Shown one piece after another: positions 33,800-44,807 of a stretch of DNA of 64,000 bases; position 1 is the first letter of the stretch; every line of letters starts with the position of its first letter. The position numbers and the translations under genes are program-made. This stretch comes from JANYCO01 sp035535995 (lineage in GTDB: Bacteria > Bacteroidota > Bacteroidia > Cytophagales > Cytophagaceae), in contig DATLOZ010000019.1 in the NCBI GenBank assembly GCA_035535995.1, positions 186,001 through 250,000 on the forward strand, given 5' to 3'. The notes below the pieces were generated by a model. That model did no database searches. It was not told where the DNA came from and saw only the letters and a program-made list of their open reading frames with translations.

Positions 33800-36700
33800 T
33801 TACCGGAGAATTAACACATCTCCATCTTTTCTATAAGGTCCTGCAAACTCTTTTTCCTCCCCATCATAAGAAATGACATAAGGGTACACGCCCAATGGCA
33901 TAGGGGCACCTCTATAGGTTCCATCCCATCCGACTGTGTTCATGAACTCAAGGTCATCGGAAGAGAAGAGCACTTCGCCCCATCTGCTGAAGATGGTTAT
34001 CCTGAAGTTCGTATAATGCGCTCCGAATATTCTGAAATTTTTATTGGCAGTACCATCCGGGGTAAAGGCATTTGGCACAAACAATCTCGGAGGACATAAA
34101 TTACGTACCAGTATACTATCCGTTACCGGACATGAATTGGTTCCAATTGTACTTGTCACCGTGAAATGGTACAATCCTTCCTGACTTACTTTAATCATTT
34201 GTACAGTGTCACTCGTAGGTGTCCACAAGTATGTATACGTAAATCCTGCAGGAGCTGTGACCTTCGGATCCAGTGTAGCTACACTGTCTGTCTCTGCGCA
34301 GAACTTGGTTTGATCCGGCAGATCGATGATCGCAAAATTATTATAAAGAACAACAGAACTGTCTGTATTATTATTACAATCTCCGATCGTAATCTCTACT
34401 ATGTATTTTCCAGGACTGGTTACCAATTGTGTTTTACTGTTGTTATTCAGATTCACACCATCTTTGGTCCATACATAAGTAGGAAAGTAAGATTCAACAG
34501 GAGGTATCAATCCTACACCATAGTTGGTAGGTTGTGCCACCAATGTTATGACTTGATTTTGACAAAGTGTATCGTTCTCAAGCGTCAATAATGGTTTTGC
34601 TACGGAGATAAGGTATACACTATCCGATGTTGAACAGTTGAATTCATTGGTCGCCGTAACCCTGTACGGAATGGTATCGAAACTCAGATTTGATTGCACA
34701 GTAATCTGGCTGGTGTTAGTTGGCCCTATGATGGTAGGATCCGGATTCCACGCATAGGTGAACGAGCTTCCTCCCGTAGGATTTGAAGTAGAAAGTGTTG
34801 TGGAATTATTCACGCAATTGGTTTTGTCAATTCCGCCAAGCGAAGGACTAGGGTTAATCGTAAACGGAGCACTTGGTGCCTGACAATCGCCGAATGAATA
34901 AATAAATATATACGTACCTGTTGAAGAAGGAAGGATCTGAAGATTATTTTCTCCATTGATAATCGCTCCATCTTTTAACCATTGATAGAAAGGGAATGGA
35001 GGAGCCGGAATTCCATCCACCACAGTAGCTACGACAGAATTACTATCGCTGAAACAACTTGTACCAGAAAGACTGATCGACGAAGGCATGTTGTAGGATC
35101 TGACTAATACTGTATCGTTATCAGAAGGACAGTTTTTATTATCATAAACTGTCAATACAATAAAAGTATTTGTTGTAATGGGTACTTGAATTGAAGTAGC
35201 GTTCGCTGCCAACACCGTACCAGAAATATCCTTCCATTGGTATACTTGATTAATAGGATTGATGGCTGCTGCTAGCGTAACAGTAGTACCGTTACAAACG
35301 AATTGATCCACCCCTGCATCTGCCACTGGTGTAGGAGAAATTGAAAGAGTTGTATTTGCAGATATAGGATTACATAAACCATTTCCTTGTGAAGTCAATG
35401 TAAGTGTCACCTGACCTGTATTATAGTCGGTCATAGATGGGTAGTACATTGCGTTTAGAGCGAAGGCATCCGGTGAGAATACACCTGTTCCGGAAGTTGT
35501 CCATTTTCCTCCTGTGGCATTTACTACTACTCCATTGAGCGTAGCACCATTTACGATCCGGCAGATGGATGCACTTCCGGGAACCACTACTGGTCTTGGA
35601 TCAATCGTGATGGCAATCGTATCGTCTTCCGGGAGACAAAGTAGTGCACTGCCAGTTGTTGTTAAGATCAAATCAACGGATCCGGCAGAAGTATCCGCTG
35701 CGGAAGGAGTATAAGTATTGGTCAATTGATTGGTAGCCGAAGAAAATTTTCCGGTTCCAAGCGAAGACCAGATTCCTCCTGTAGCGTTGGTAACTTTGCC
35801 GGCTATAGAAATTGCTCCGTCGGCACAAATAGATTTATCAGGACCAGCATTTGCAATCGGAGCATGATTGATCGTAAAGGTGATCTGATCACTGACAGGT
35901 TTACAGGATCCAAGGCCTGCGTTAGTAGTCAGCTTAAGCGTTACTACTCCTACAGTAGTATCAAGCGCTGATAATGCATAAACGGCACTCAACCCATTCG
36001 CACTTACGCCGCTGAATGTTCCCCCTGTAGAAGAAGTCCAGACAGAATGTGAAGCAACCGTTTCTGATCCTAAAAGATTGATCCCTGTAACATTCGCACA
36101 AGTGGTCTTATCCGGTCCTGCATTTACAGTTGGCATTGCCGTAATTGTCGAAATAACAGTGCTTGAATAAGCCTGGCAAGTACCATTATTCGTCGAGGTC
36201 AGGGTAAAGCCAATAGATCCGGTGGTTTTATCAGTAGCAGAAGGGATATAGGTTGGATTATTTACAAAAGCATTTGGCGCAAATATTCCAGTACCGGAAG
36301 AAACCCAGGAATATCCAGGAGGTGGAAAAGGTGTTTGGACAGAACCATTCAAGGTAATTCCGGATGTATCGGCGCAAACCGTTTGTGGTATGCCGGCATT
36401 TACTTTCGGAACATCCAGGATTGTAAGCTGCATCTCGTCATAGTTCGGAGCACAAATTCCATTACCGGCAGTAGTAGTCAAACGAAGAATTACTGTGCCT
36501 GCTGCAGTATCGGCCGCAGAAGGTAAATATTTCGCTTCAAGATCTGAGTCTGATGGTTGAAATGTTCCACTACAAGGAGCTCCCTGGCAATCCCAGCGAG
36601 CAGCAGTTGCTACCTGAATTACACCATCCAGTTGCGCATGAGATTCATCACGACAAATGATCTGATTTGCTCCTGCATATACAGTAGCAACAGGAGATGG

Positions 36701-39700
36701 TACAATCTGCAATACTACATAATCTACTACGGTATCGCATTGTGTAACACCCGTTGTTTTCAAGCTAAGTGTTACTCCTCCGTTGTCTTTATCCAGCTGA
36801 GAAGGTGTGTATATAGCGGCCAGTGTGAATGGATCCGGTGCAAACGTTCCCGTACCGGTGGTCTGCCATCTGATACCGCCTGCATTGTTGAAAGACCCGA
36901 AAAGATTGGTATTGGTATTACCCGAACAAATAGCAAAGTCAGCACCCGCCGACACGCTAGGTTTTGGTACCATTGTAAGTGTTCTGCTTTTGCTGCCTGC
37001 TGCGCATATTCCATTTCCAGTTGTTGTAAATGTTAACGTCACCGTATGTGCAGTCGTGTCGGCAGAAGAAGGGATATAAGTAGCGCCTGGTAATGTGCTG
37101 GACGGAGAGAAGGTTCCACTACCGCTAGTCGTCCAGATACCTCCCGTAGCGACAGTAAAGGTTGCTGTGAGTGGCACTTGTTTGTCTGCACAAATTGAAC
37201 TATCAGGCCCAATCGTTAGATTTGGCGCTGGAGTAATGATCAAGGCCATGGTATCACTGTAGGTAGCGGTACAAAATCCTTTCGATACAGGTGGAATCTC
37301 CAGCTCAAATAAAATTTTTCCAAAAGCAACATCTGAAGCATCCGGTGTGTAACTAGCAATGTCACTTGTACTATTGCTCAATGTTCCCAAGCCGGGGTTT
37401 GTAAGTTTGGTCCATTGAACACCAGGAGCGATCGAATGAGATCCATTTAATTTAATAGTGCTAAGAAGATTTGCACACCTGGTTTTATCCGGCCCCGCAG
37501 AAACGGATGGAATAGGATGTATTGTAACGGTCATCGTGTCCTGTATTGCATTACAAAAACCATTGGCAGGAATACGATAGGTAATCACCAGGCTTCCGCT
37601 TGAAATATCGGAGGAACTTAAAGTATAAATAGCAGTGCCAGAATTATTGTTGAATCCTCCTGAGCCAGAACTGGTCCAGGATACAGCAGGATCAGACGCA
37701 AAGCCATTCATAGTAATAGTTGTCACATCCGTACAAATATCCCTGCTTGGGCCAGCGTTGATCGTTGGACCTGGAATAAAATTAAGTACGATATTATCCG
37801 GCGTGCCTGGACATAATCCGACAGGTGTCAAGGTAAGTGTTACAGTTGCATTGCCTAGATCTGTTGGGCCAGGGGTGTAAATACTGCTCAATTGATTTGC
37901 ATTACTAAAGGTACCATCACCGGAAGTAGACCATACTCCTGCCGCACCGGAACCAGAAAGAGTAACGGGAAGATCGGTAGTACAAACTGTTTTGCTCGGC
38001 GGACCTGCATCCGATACCAGTGTGGCTACAAAGCTTACAATCATGGAAGCACTTACCGGACTACATAACCCAATACCATTAGTAGCTGTATACGTTAATG
38101 CAACACTTCCATTTAAATTATCATTTACTCCAAAAGTATAAACAGGATTTGTCAAGGAAGCATTGCTGAATGTCCCATCTCCGGCTGTAGACCATAAGCC
38201 TCCTGTCGCATTCGTTAATGTAACGCCAAGATTTACACTTGCAGTTCCTGCACAGACTGTAAGGTTAGGGCCAATATTTATTACTGGCAGAGGTCTGAAT
38301 GTTACCGTTACATTGTCCGACACAGCAGCGCATGGTGCAGTATTGATGGTAGTAAGTGTGAATACTAATTGTCCTTTTGTACGATCACTACCAGTGACCA
38401 GGTAATTGGTGATCGGCATTAAATTATCTGGTACATAAGTTCCATTTCCCGTACCCGTCCAGTTACCGCCAGGAGCGTTGGTAGTAAAACCTACCAGCTT
38501 AATAGTATCCTCATCGATACAAACAGTTTGATCGGCGCCAGCATTCACTAAAGGTCTTTTCTGAAAGTTGATTAGTAAATTATCAGAAACAGGTGTACAA
38601 GTTCCTATCCCGGTCGTGGTCAGTGTCAGCACAACATTTCCTGCAGTAGTATCGACAGGAGAAGGAATATAAATTGCAGATAACGTATTTGCATCCGGAG
38701 AAAAACTTCCGCTTCCGGCAGAAGTCCAGGTGCCGCCACTGGCATTGGCAACAGCACCACTTAGATTAATATTGCTTCCGTTACAAATAGTTTGATCAGG
38801 TCCCGCATTTACACGCGGTACTTTTCTGAAAGTAATAAGTTTGGAATCGGATGCGGTACCGCAAGGACTTAATCCTGACGCTACATTCGAGAGCAGAACC
38901 GATCCTGCTGTTGTGTCTGCGGAAGAAGGAATATAAGTAACATTATTAGTTGTAGTATTAATACTGAAAATTCCGCTTCCACCCGTAGACCATACAGTAT
39001 TGGAAACATTGGTCAAGGTAGGAGTAAGTGCAAATCCGGAACCAATGAGGTCCGCACAAACGGTTATATCCGGACCTAGATTTATAGCAGGCTGCGGTAT
39101 AATTTTAAGTGTCAACTGATCGCTTATGTTCCGGCAGGTTCCACTTCCTGTAGTAGTACTGGTTAGAATTACAGACCCTGCCGATATATCAATAGCCGAA
39201 GGGGTATAGGTAGTGGCAAGACCGGTAGATGATCCAAATGTTCCGCTGCCAGTAGTAGTCCATTTTATTCCGGAAGAAACTGTCTTTGTAGCCGAAATGG
39301 AAACCGATGAAGTAGTGGAACAAATGGTTTGATCCGGACCGGCATTCACGGTTGGTGCAGCTGTAATTGTCAGGACCAGATTATCGGAAACCGGATTACA
39401 GGATCCCTGGGACGTAGTAGTATAGGTTAGCGTAACGGTTCCCGCTGCTTTGTCTGCCGCCGTGGGTACATACATTGCAGTATCAAGAACAGGCGTAGCG
39501 AAGAAAGGCCCTCCGCTGGAAGATGTCCATATACCCGCGATTGACACGGTATGTAGAGCATTCAGTTTTACAAAAAAACTATCAGCACAGATTGTCTGAT
39601 CCGGACCAGCATTTACGGTTGGCGCTCCTGTAATAGTAATGATCACATCGTCAAAGACAGGATTACATAATCCATTATTAGCAGAAGTAAGCCGAAGTGT

Positions 39701-42700
39701 AACGGTACCAGCACTAATATCGCCTCCCGAAGGTGTATATACTGCTGTAAGACCATCTGCGCTTACAGAAGAGAAACTACCAGTTCCAAGAGTGGACCAT
39801 GTACCTGTAGAGGTGACTGTTACTGATCCTATCAGATTTACCTTTGGATTGTTGGCACAGACCGATCTGTCAGGGCCTGCGTTTGGTACTGGCGCTGGAG
39901 TAATAGTAATCAGCATTGCGTCTGAAACCGGATTACAGGTTCCCATTCCTGTGGTAGTAAGTTTCAGACTTACTGATCCATTGCTAATGTCTGTTGGTCC
40001 TGGTGTATAGGTAGCAGTAAGTCCATTACCACTTATCCCTGAAAAGCTTCCGTCACCTGCCGTAGTCCAGTTACCACCGGTAGCTTGCGTTACTGTTCCC
40101 GAAATTGTTACCGCTGGTTTGTTGGCACAAACAGTTTGATTTACTCCTGCATTGGCGGTAGGTTTTGGTGTAATAGTCAGCGCCATTGTGCTTGATACCG
40201 CCGCACAAGGCCCGTTCACGTCGGTTGTTAAAACAAAATTAAAACTACCTGTTTCATTCGTAGCAGGAATATATTGAGCATTCAGTGTTGTATTGTTAGG
40301 AGAGAAGGTTCCTCCGCCAGTAGTGGTCCAATGGGCAGTAGTAGCACTTCCTCCTATAGATCCTGCAAGAGTCACAGAGGCTACATCACCGCAAACGGTT
40401 TGAACAGGACCTGCATTTACCGTAGGAATTGCCTTAAAGGTATACACCACATCGTCGGAAAGAGGAGGGCAGCCCACAGGATTATTGGTAGTGGTCAGTC
40501 GGAAGGTTACTGTAGCATCCGCAACATTCGGAGTATACGTTGCTCCGCTTGCACTGGTAGCATTGGTGATCGTTCCTGATCCTCCGGAAAAAATACTCCA
40601 GGTACCGTTTGTAGCACCTGTAATAATAGCTCCTGCCAATGGCTGAGCTACGCTTGGAACATTATTACACAAGGTCTGGTCAGGTCCTGCAAATACCGTT
40701 ACAGCTGGTGAAATGGTTACAATAAGATCTGCATTGGTTGGAGAACAATTACTGCTGCCAGTGGTGGTCAGCGTAAACGTAACGCTTCCATGGCTCTTAT
40801 CTGTAGCAGAAGGCGAATAAGTGGTAATGAGCGAAGAAGGACTGGCAATTGTCCCGGTACCAGTAGTAGACCAGATACCGCCTGTTGCAATCGGTGAATT
40901 CACACTACCCGAGAGATTAATAGTAGTCACGTCACCGCAAACAGTGAACGGTGCACCCGGGCTAGCTATTGGTGGTTGTGAAATAGTAACAGTAACTGTT
41001 GAAGAAACCTGCGGGCAGGCTCCTGAAGTATTCGTGGTGAGGGTAAGCGTAACAGTACCGGCTGAAACTTCTGAAGCATCGGGTGTATAGGTAGCATTCA
41101 TCGTTGTTCTTCCGGGGTTGAATATTCCGGCTCCTCCTACCCAAGTAGCCGGGGAGCCTGTACCATTCAGTTGTACAGGAAAATCGTTGGTACAAACCGT
41201 TTGATTTGGTCCGGCGTTGATCGTAGGTACTACAGTGAAGGTAAGCGTCATAGATTTGTTGACAGCGTTGCATAGTCCATTGCCTGTACTGGTCAAGGTG
41301 AGTGTAACTAATCCGGAAGCCTTGTCTGCAGCGGAGGGTGTGTAAGTGGTAACAGCAGAAGCAGCGTTGCCAAAAGTTCCTGTTCCGGTAGTGGTCCATT
41401 GTCCACCAGTAGCTCCTGTGACTGTTCCATTCAAGGATACCGAAGCTGTGCTGCCGCACAAGACCTGGTTAGGCCCTGCATCGACTACTGGAATTGGGGC
41501 AATGGTAACGGTAGCAGTACCGGTTATTGCATTACAAGTTCCATTTCCGGTTGTAGTTCCTGTAAGCGTTACAGAACCCGCTCCAATCTCACTAAGCGTT
41601 GGAGTATAAGTAAAGTTGGCAGAGGTATTGTTTGGTGAAAAGGTTCCTGCTCCACCTGACCATACAACGCCGGAAGCAACCGTAAGTGTAGTGTTGATAG
41701 AAGCGGTAGGATTATCTGCACAAATAGCACCTCCTGTAGTAGTGATAGTTGGAATGGCGGTAAAAGTAACTTGCATGGCATCGTTTACATTCGGACAACT
41801 AGTTCCTGCGGAAGTTAGTGTCAGTGTTACTGGAGTTCCAGCTGAGATCTCTGCAGCAGAAGGAGTATAAGTTGGATTTAATGTATTGGTTCCTGGTGTA
41901 AACGTTCCCGTTCCTCCCGACCAGATACCTGCTGAAGTGGAAGATGTAGCAGCAGTAATGATTGCTACTGCTTTGTTAAGGCAAACTGCAATATCAGGGC
42001 CTGCACTCACCGTGATAGGCGGAGCAAATGTCACAGTCATTGAAGCCGCTACGGCGTTACAGTTAACGTTCCCTGCACTGGTATAGGTAAGAGTAACAGT
42101 ACCGCCTCTTTCGCCCGCAGTAGAGTTATAAGTAGCATTGGCTGTAGTAGCGCTAGGACTGAATGTACCAGCACCGCCCGACCATGTACCACTGCCCGTG
42201 CTGCTAAAGCCGTTCAGAGATACCTGTCCAGGATTATAGCATAGGCCGGATTGATTAGGTCCGGCGCTTACCGTAGGTGATGCCGTGATGGATACAAGCA
42301 TTGTATCTCTTTTCGGAGTACAGCTTGGATCTACCGGACTTGCCGATAAAACAAGTGTAGCGCCGCCATTGGCAAGGTCGGTAGCATTCAGAGTATAATT
42401 AGTGGTCAAACTATTTGGACTTGAAAATCCTGCAGAACCTGAAGTAACGCTTGTCCAGCTTGGTGTACCGGAAGTACTACCTGTTACTGTTCCTGTAACG
42501 GAGACCGTAGGGTTGTTGCGGCAAACGCTTTTATCTACGCCTGCATTTACCGTTGGCAATGTTACAGGAGTAAGGAAGATACTATCCTTTACAGGCTTGC
42601 AATTACCATTGTTAGTAGTAGTTGCGTAAATACCTGCACCGCCAAAGAGGATTTCTGTAGGAGATACATTGTAGGTTATACTAGGTGAGGTGGAATTTGG

Positions 42701-44380
42701 ATTGTAGCTACCAATACCACCCGACCACTGAACACCTACCCCGGCAGGTCCGGTAATGGTAGCAGTCAACGGCACATGTGGGTTGTCGATACAGAAAGTC
42801 ATACTCGCAGGCCCTACATCGATGGTTGGTGGATTGGTGAATGTAAGCGTCAGCGTAGAAGTAGCTGCGCTACACACTGCTGCATTTCCTGTCAGCGTGA
42901 GTATTACTGACCCATTGGAAAGATCAGTGGCTGTAGGAGTATAGGTAGTATTTAAAGAAGAGGCATTGCTAAAAGCACCTCCGGTAGGACTTGTCCAGAG
43001 TACAGAGCTTGTATTGCTCGCGCTTCCGCTTAATGTCGCGACCGCATTATTTTTACAGAGGTTTTGATTAGGTCCTGCAGATATGATAGGAAGCGGATCG
43101 ATCGTAATGGTTTTGACTCCTGATCCGGCAGGGCAGTTTCCGTTATTGGTGGTGGTGAGTGTAAGGGAAACAGTACCTGCTGAGCGTTCGGCCGCAGAAG
43201 GAGTATAGATCGCATTCGGTGTATTTGCATTTGGATTGTAGCTTCCCGTTCCTCCTGACCATGTACCGCCGGAAGAGGAATTTACTACAGGATTTCCATT
43301 GGCATCATAAGACGTAATACTTCCATTGAGCGGAACAGTACTGCCTGTACATATTCTGGAGGCCCCACCTATATTCGCAGTATTGGGTCCTGTATTTTTG
43401 GCTACTTTGATTGATGCAGAAGTGGAGGGCAAACAAGAAGCATTGGTATTTGCATCGCTTACATTTACGGTATAGTTTCCCGCTGGGACAGCGATAGATT
43501 GTGTTGTAGCACCGTTGCTCCAGAGATATGTATAAGGTGGTGTACCAAAACTGGCATTGGCGGTAATAGTGGTGGTGGTATTTTCAAAACATATGCTTTG
43601 GGTAGGTGGGCTAATCGTCACAACAGTTTTTTGAATGACCGCCATTCGTACAGTGTCTTTGAATGTATATCCCGGAGTACAGGCCGTAGCTGCGATCACT
43701 TTCGATACTTCGAAATCAACATATCCAACGGAAGGATAGTTAGGCGCTCCAAAAGCAGGAGCTGTAAAGGTTGTAGAATCGCAACCAGAAGTACAGCTAA
43801 GGCCAGAGTTGTAGACTCCGTTTGCGGGATTACCTGAAGCATCTGTGATCGATCTCCAGGTAATGCTCGGAGCAGCCCCTCCGGAAATGACCATACTTTT
43901 GTTACAGGAAGAAGTAACCGATTCATTTGGCGAAGCTTGAACTCCTTTTGAAACTTTCAATCCATATTTACTTAAATCCGTACCACCCTTACAATATACA
44001 ATACAGTGCGGTCCGGTACCGTTTAGACAAATAGGTGTTCCGACCGAAACGAGCGGACCGCAATTCAACTGATAGGTCTGCCCGGGAGGTATTGGCGGTG
44101 TTAATAATTGAAATGATATCTGAGTGGCTGCAGGGTGTGTAGTAACAATGAAACGGATACAGTTATCATTCTTCTTACTTCCGCAGCAACTACCACTTCT
44201 GTAGGTATCCGGACTAACCCACAAAGAATCTGGGTTGCTTGAAAGGTCAACAATAAAAGTTAGAATACTGGAACAATCTGCGGAAGCACAAGTCTGAGCC
44301 TTGAGAGAACTGTTTGCGAACTGACAGATTATAAAAAAAATAATTACAATAATTTTATTATTACACCCTATCCACTTCAT
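33800..44380 (-). CDS. Giant secreted repeat protein with T9SS gliding-type C-terminal domain
   Basis: About 3,526 residues. Signal peptide (KIIVIIFFIICQFANSSLKAQ), an N-terminal Cys-rich domain (about 30-160), then around 30 repeats of 75-90 residues. Each repeat starts VNAGPDQTVC-like, continues LNGTVTxATGGxWTTxGTGTF and YTPSAADKASGxVTLTLT, and ends near GxCNAVSD; they resemble PKD/Ig-like beta-sandwiches. The C-terminus (PRLFVPNAFTPDGT, IFSRWGEVLFSS, WDGTYRG, GVYPYVISYDG) is the CHU_C/type B sorting domain for the type IX system. It is probably a cell-surface adhesin or matrix protein, an inference from architecture. The ATG at 44380 gives the clean signal; a GTG 27 bases upstream is in frame. 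Confidence 0.9.
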   Translation of the reverse strand: MKWIGCNNKIIVIIFFIICQFANSSLKAQTCASADCSSILTFIVDLSSNPDSLWVSPDTYRSGSCCGSKKNDNCIRFIVTTHPAATQISFQLLTPPIPPGQTYQLNCGPLVSVGTPICLNGTGPHCIVYCKGGTDLSKYGLKVSKGVQASPNESVTSSCNKSMVISGGAAPSITWRSITDASGNPANGVYNSGLSCTSGCDSTTFTAPAFGAPNYPSVGYVDFEVSKVIAATACTPGYTFKDTVRMAVIQKTVVTISPPTQSICFENTTTTITANASFGTPPYTYLWSNGATTQSIAVPAGNYTVNVSDANTNASCLPSTSASIKVAKNTGPNTANIGGASRICTGSTVPLNGSITSYDANGNPVVNSSSGGTWSGGTGSYNPNANTPNAIYTPSAAERSAGTVSLTLTTTNNGNCPAGSGVKTITIDPLPIISAGPNQNLCKNNAVATLSGSASNTSSVLWTSPTGGAFSNASSLNTTYTPTATDLSNGSVILTLTGNAAVCSAATSTLTLTFTNPPTIDVGPASMTFCIDNPHVPLTATITGPAGVGVQWSGGIGSYNPNSTSPSITYNVSPTEILFGGAGIYATTTNNGNCKPVKDSIFLTPVTLPTVNAGVDKSVCRNNPTVSVTGTVTGSTSGTPSWTSVTSGSAGFSSPNSLTTNYTLNATDLANGGATLVLSASPVDPSCTPKRDTMLVSITASPTVSAGPNQSGLCYNPGQVSLNGFSSTGSGTWSGGAGTFSPSATTANATYNSTAGERGGTVTLTYTSAGNVNCNAVAASMTVTFAPPITVSAGPDIAVCLNKAVAIITAATSSTSAGIWSGGTGTFTPGTNTLNPTYTPSAAEISAGTPVTLTLTSAGTSCPNVNDAMQVTFTAIPTITTTGGAICADNPTASINTTLTVASGVVWSGGAGTFSPNNTSANFTYTPTLSEIGAGSVTLTGTTTGNGTCNAITGTATVTIAPIPVVDAGPNQVLCGSTASVSLNGTVTGATGGQWTTTGTGTFGNAASAVTTYTPSAADKASGLVTLTLTSTGNGLCNAVNKSMTLTFTVVPTINAGPNQTVCTNDFPVQLNGTGSPATWVGGAGIFNPGRTTMNATYTPDASEVSAGTVTLTLTTNTSGACPQVSSTVTVTISQPPIASPGAPFTVCGDVTTINLSGSVNSPIATGGIWSTTGTGTIASPSSLITTYSPSATDKSHGSVTFTLTTTGSSNCSPTNADLIVTISPAVTVFAGPDQTLCNNVPSVAQPLAGAIITGATNGTWSIFSGGSGTITNATSASGATYTPNVADATVTFRLTTTNNPVGCPPLSDDVVYTFKAIPTVNAGPVQTVCGDVASVTLAGSIGGSATTAHWTTTGGGTFSPNNTTLNAQYIPATNETGSFNFVLTTDVNGPCAAVSSTMALTITPKPTANAGVNQTVCANKPAVTISGTVTQATGGNWTTAGDGSFSGISGNGLTATYTPGPTDISNGSVSLKLTTTGMGTCNPVSDAMLITITPAPVPNAGPDRSVCANNPKVNLIGSVTVTSTGTWSTLGTGSFSSVSADGLTAVYTPSGGDISAGTVTLRLTSANNGLCNPVFDDVIITITGAPTVNAGPDQTICADSFFVKLNALHTVSIAGIWTSSSGGPFFATPVLDTAMYVPTAADKAAGTVTLTYTTTSQGSCNPVSDNLVLTITAAPTVNAGPDQTICSTTSSVSISATKTVSSGIKWTTTGSGTFGSSTGLATTYTPSAIDISAGSVILTSTTTGSGTCRNISDQLTLKIIPQPAINLGPDITVCADLIGSGFALTPTLTNVSNTVWSTGGSGIFSINTTTNNVTYIPSSADTTAGSVLLSNVASGLSPCGTASDSKLITFRKVPRVNAGPDQTICNGSNINLSGAVANASGGTWTSAGSGSFSPDANTLSAIYIPSPVDTTAGNVVLTLTTTGIGTCTPVSDNLLINFQKRPLVNAGADQTVCIDEDTIKLVGFTTNAPGGNWTGTGNGTYVPDNLMPITNYLVTGSDRTKGQLVFTLTTINTAPCAAVSDNVTVTFRPLPVINIGPNLTVCAGTASVNLGVTLTNATGGLWSTAGDGTFSNASLTNPVYTFGVNDNLNGSVALTYTATNGIGLCSPVSASMIVSFVATLVSDAGPPSKTVCTTDLPVTLSGSGAAGVWSTSGDGTFSNANQLSSIYTPGPTDLGNATVTLTLTPVGLCPGTPDNIVLNFIPGPTINAGPSRDICTDVTTITMNGFASDPAVSWTSSGSGGFNNNSGTAIYTLSSSDISSGSLVITYRIPANGFCNAIQDTMTVTIHPIPSVSAGPDKTRCANLLSTIKLNGSHSIAPGVQWTKLTNPGLGTLSNSTSDIASYTPDASDVAFGKILFELEIPPVSKGFCTATYSDTMALIITPAPNLTIGPDSSICADKQVPLTATFTVATGGIWTTSGSGTFSPSSTLPGATYIPSSADTTAHTVTLTFTTTGNGICAAGSKSRTLTMVPKPSVSAGADFAICSGNTNTNLFGSFNNAGGIRWQTTGTGTFAPDPFTLAAIYTPSQLDKDNGGVTLSLKTTGVTQCDTVVDYVVLQIVPSPVATVYAGANQIICRDESHAQLDGVIQVATAARWDCQGAPCSGTFQPSDSDLEAKYLPSAADTAAGTVILRLTTTAGNGICAPNYDEMQLTILDVPKVNAGIPQTVCADTSGITLNGSVQTPFPPPGYSWVSSGTGIFAPNAFVNNPTYIPSATDKTTGSIGFTLTSTNNGTCQAYSSTVISTITAMPTVNAGPDKTTCANVTGINLLGSETVASHSVWTSSTGGTFSGVSANGLSAVYALSALDTTVGVVTLKLTTNAGLGSCKPVSDQITFTINHAPIANAGPDKSICADGAISIAGKVTNATGGIWSSLGTGKFSSATNQLTNTYTPSAADTSAGSVDLILTTTGSALLCLPEDDTIAITIDPRPVVVPGSASICRIVNGATLNGVVVNATGGKWTTSGTGVFSPDAFALNAMYYPSMTDYNTGQVTLTLTSQGNGLCNPISANTTLSISPTPVADAGVDQFVCNGTTVTLAAAINPINQVYQWKDISGTVLAANATSIQVPITTNTFIVLTVYDNKNCPSDNDTVLVRSYNMPSSISLSGTSCFSDSNSVVATVVDGIPAPPFPFYQWLKDGAIINGENNLQILPSSTGTYIFIYSFGDCQAPSAPFTINPSPSLGGIDKTNCVNNSTTLSTSNPTGGSSFTYAWNPDPTIIGPTNTSQITVQSNLSFDTIPYRVTATNEFNCSTSDSVYLISVAKPLLTLENDTLCQNQVITLVAQPTNYGVGLIPPVESYFPTYVWTKDGVNLNNNSKTQLVTSPGKYIVEITIGDCNNNTDSSVVLYNNFAIIDLPDQTKFCAETDSVATLDPKVTAPAGFTYTYLWTPTSDTVQMIKVSQEGLYHFTVTSTIGTNSCPVTDSILVRNLCPPRLFVPNAFTPDGTANKNFRIFGAHYTNFRITIFSRWGEVLFSSDDLEFMNTVGWDGTYRGAPMPLGVYPYVISYDGEEKEFAGPYRKDGDVLILR

Positions 44381-44684
44381 AATTAAATTGCTTAAAATAT
44401 AATTCACCTTATACTTACATAGACTTATAATTTGAGCGATCGGTTATCAGATTTTACCAAAAAAAAAGTAATATTTGATATGCCTGTCATTATCAAGGGT
44501 ATGATTTTTTCTGCTGTTAAAAGAGTTGAAAAATATTTTTAAAATCGACAACCTATTTAATTTTTGACCGTATAAAACGTTCTTTTTTAAATGTGCTGTC
44601 AGCCCATATGAGAGCTGCTTTGAATAATGTCTTCAGCATAAGAATTAGGCTGGTTTCACATCTATATTTCTTTCTGAAGTAGAC
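44381..44684. other. Spacer upstream of the giant gene
   Basis: About 300 AT-rich bases upstream of the giant gene (minus strand) that must contain its promoter. No exact TAnnTTTG box was found on the minus strand in the first 100 bases. No ORF or repeat family word is seen. Confidence 0.4.
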
Positions 44685-44722
44685 AAAAAAAGAGGATTAT
44701 AAATTACTAATTTATAATCCTC
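44685..44722 (-). terminator. Terminator of the 65-residue gene
   Basis: 15-bp inverted repeat (44692-44706 with 44708-44722, outer word GAGGATTATAAA) followed on the minus strand by seven T. It lies 84 bases downstream of the small gene; the interval contains a single arm of the ATGAATTATGAGTT-type repeat. Confidence 0.7.
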
Positions 44723-44772
44723 ATATCTCTTACAGAGTGTGATAATAGTATCACTGAGTCACGCAAGTAAAT

Positions 44773-44807
44773 AATATTCATAACTCATAATTCAATATTC
44801 ATAATTT
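44773..44807. repeat. Single arm of the ATGAATTATGAGTT-type repeat
   Basis: Contains TTCATAACTCATAATTCAAT and TATTCATAATTT, the inverse orientation of the words at 3829-3861. It reaches into the stop codon (TTA, 44806-44808) of the small minus-strand gene. Confidence 0.55.

Noticed and set aside
34166..43837. Many plus-strand open frames of 60-160 codons opposite the giant repeat gene
   Set aside because: They arise from the low stop-codon frequency opposite a Thr/Ser/Gly-rich repeat gene, repeat with its periodicity, and encode low-complexity peptides without starts or promoters.
33800..44380. Giant gene considered as several separate genes or a frameshifted array
   Set aside because: The frame is continuous from a signal peptide to the type IX domain with no internal stop or start-site evidence.
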